NCBI RefSeq assembly: GCF_000153105.1
Contig: NZ_CH672376.1
Location: forward strand, 454,711-518,710
DNA from: Blastopirellula marina DSM 3645
GTDB taxonomy: Bacteria; Planctomycetota; Planctomycetia; Pirellulales; Pirellulaceae
Direction of reading: 5' to 3'
Length of the DNA stretch: 64,000 bases
In this document: positions 63,353 to 64,000 of the stretch, one piece after another
Layout: each line of letters opens with the position of its first letter
Position numbering within the stretch: the stretch's first letter is position 1
Position numbers and translations under genes: made by a program
The notes under the pieces: model-generated
What the model was told of the DNA's origin: nothing
Databases searched by the model: none
Seen by the model: the letters and a program-made list of their open reading frames with translations, nothing else

Positions 63353-64000
63353 ATGTCCGCTTCTGCCGAAAACAATGCGCCCGAACCGCGGCCGCGCTTG
63401 CGCTTAGAAACTTCGCGGCGCAATTGGTTTTGGCCGATCTTTCTGGTGCTGCTCGTCGCAGGCATCGCGTTTGGCGCCTATTACCTGCCGAGCTCCGGCA
63501 TCATGGGATCGTCCAACGAAGCGAGCGGCGCGCTGACCTACGAAGTGCAGCGCGAACGCTTGTTGATCAGCGTCACCGACGATGGCAACGTCGAGAGCGC
63601 CAGCAATATTGACGTGAAGTGCGAGATCGCCGGCGGCGGCACGATTCTGTGGATCGTCGAAGATGGTAAACGGGTCACCCAAGGGGAAGAGATCATCCGC
63701 ATTGATACTTCGGCGATCGAAGATCAATTGAACGCCCAGAAGATCGTTTACGAAAAGGCGCTGGCGACCAAGATCGAAACGCAAGAAGCCTTTGAAGCGG
63801 CGAAGTTGGCGGTGCAAGAATACGCCGAAGGGACCTTCCTGCAAACGCTGCAGCAGATGGAAGCGACGATCAAGATCGCGCAGCAAAACCTGACCACCGC
63901 TCAAGACATGCTTGGTTATAGCAAGCGGATGTCGCGCAAAGGGTACGTGACAGCGCTGCAGCGCGAAGCGGACGTTTACGCCGTCGAGCGAGCCAAGCTA
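63353..64000 (+). CDS. HlyD/MacA-like membrane fusion protein (copy 2), 5' part
   Basis: 216 residues to the window end, in frame, from ATG 63353 with AAGGA upstream. One transmembrane helix (about 24-42: WFWPIFLVLLVAGIAFGAYY), then the same layout as copy 1: TYEVQRERLLISVTDDGNVE, EIIRIDTSAIEDQLNAQKIV, a helical hairpin with RMSRKGYVTALQREADVYAV, which matches RLAAKGYVTSLQLQGDQFAL in copy 1. The rest, and probably an ABC ATPase and permease, lie beyond the window. Confidence 0.88.
   Translation, partial: MSASAENNAPEPRPRLRLETSRRNWFWPIFLVLLVAGIAFGAYYLPSSGIMGSSNEASGALTYEVQRERLLISVTDDGNVESASNIDVKCEIAGGGTILWIVEDGKRVTQGEEIIRIDTSAIEDQLNAQKIVYEKALATKIETQEAFEAAKLAVQEYAEGTFLQTLQQMEATIKIAQQNLTTAQDMLGYSKRMSRKGYVTALQREADVYAVERAKL

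Overview
The window looks like chromosome from a planctomycete close to Blastopirellula/Bremerella (Pirellulaceae). The evidence is a planctomycete-specific TIGR03009 family gene, two very large TolC-like lipoproteins, planctomycete-style secreted and membrane proteins with no wider homologues that I recognise, many GTG/TTG starts and poor Shine-Dalgarno sites, moderately high GC, and imperfect inverted repeats of about 60-200 bp between genes. I see no rRNA, tRNA, CRISPR array, phage or transposase gene. The taxon is inferred from gene content only.

Layout. 1-4.1 kb (minus strand): envelope or periplasmic proteins, including a secreted type-1-copper-like protein and a TIGR03009 protein. 4.4-12 kb (plus): a MarR regulator with candidate operators, followed by a complete ABC-type tripartite efflux system (giant outer-membrane factor, membrane fusion protein, MacB-like ATPase, MacB-like permease). 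12-15 kb: a GT4 glycosyltransferase, a small membrane protein and a secreted esterase. 15.2-19.9 kb: a thioredoxin-like [2Fe-2S] ferredoxin, TrkA, TrkH and a nitrilase-family amidase, closely packed. 19.9-24.9 kb (minus): DgkA, LptD and a GT39-like glycosyltransferase. 25-29.2 kb (plus): an MMPL/RND exporter, LarC and a coiled-coil membrane protein. 29.4-34.9 kb (minus): a hybrid histidine kinase with an ethylene-receptor-like sensor, then a DUF2071 protein, a DinB-like protein and a PQQ-propeller lipoprotein. 35-39 kb: a TPR protein, pterin dehydratase, a small membrane protein and an aldo/keto reductase. 39.1-45.3 kb: a large secreted protein with a duplicated module, then a C39-like peptidase, a RimK-like ATP-grasp ligase and a GCS2 glutamate-cysteine-ligase-family enzyme. 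45.4-45.8 kb: an unusual block of GGACCGGACCG motifs each followed by a T run. 45.9-50.6 kb: aldose epimerase, an ECF sigma/anti-sigma/PDZ operon, a lipoyl-like domain lacking its lysine, and RpiB. 50.8-57.4 kb: a polytopic membrane protein with a GT2 transferase, rhomboid protease, two small proteins, AroB and a FixJ-type regulator. 57.5-64 kb: an HDOD/degenerate-GGDEF protein, a ZIP metal transporter, and the start of a second efflux system (giant outer-membrane factor and membrane fusion protein) paralogous to the one at 5-10 kb; it runs off the window end.

The most interesting items are the peptidase/ATP-grasp/GCS2 cluster (41.6-45.3 kb), which looks like a pathway for a glutamyl peptide or small thiol; the ETR1-like sensor kinase; the paired giant efflux systems; the T-run repeat block; and two genes whose signal peptides seem to need non-standard start codons (ATC, CTG).
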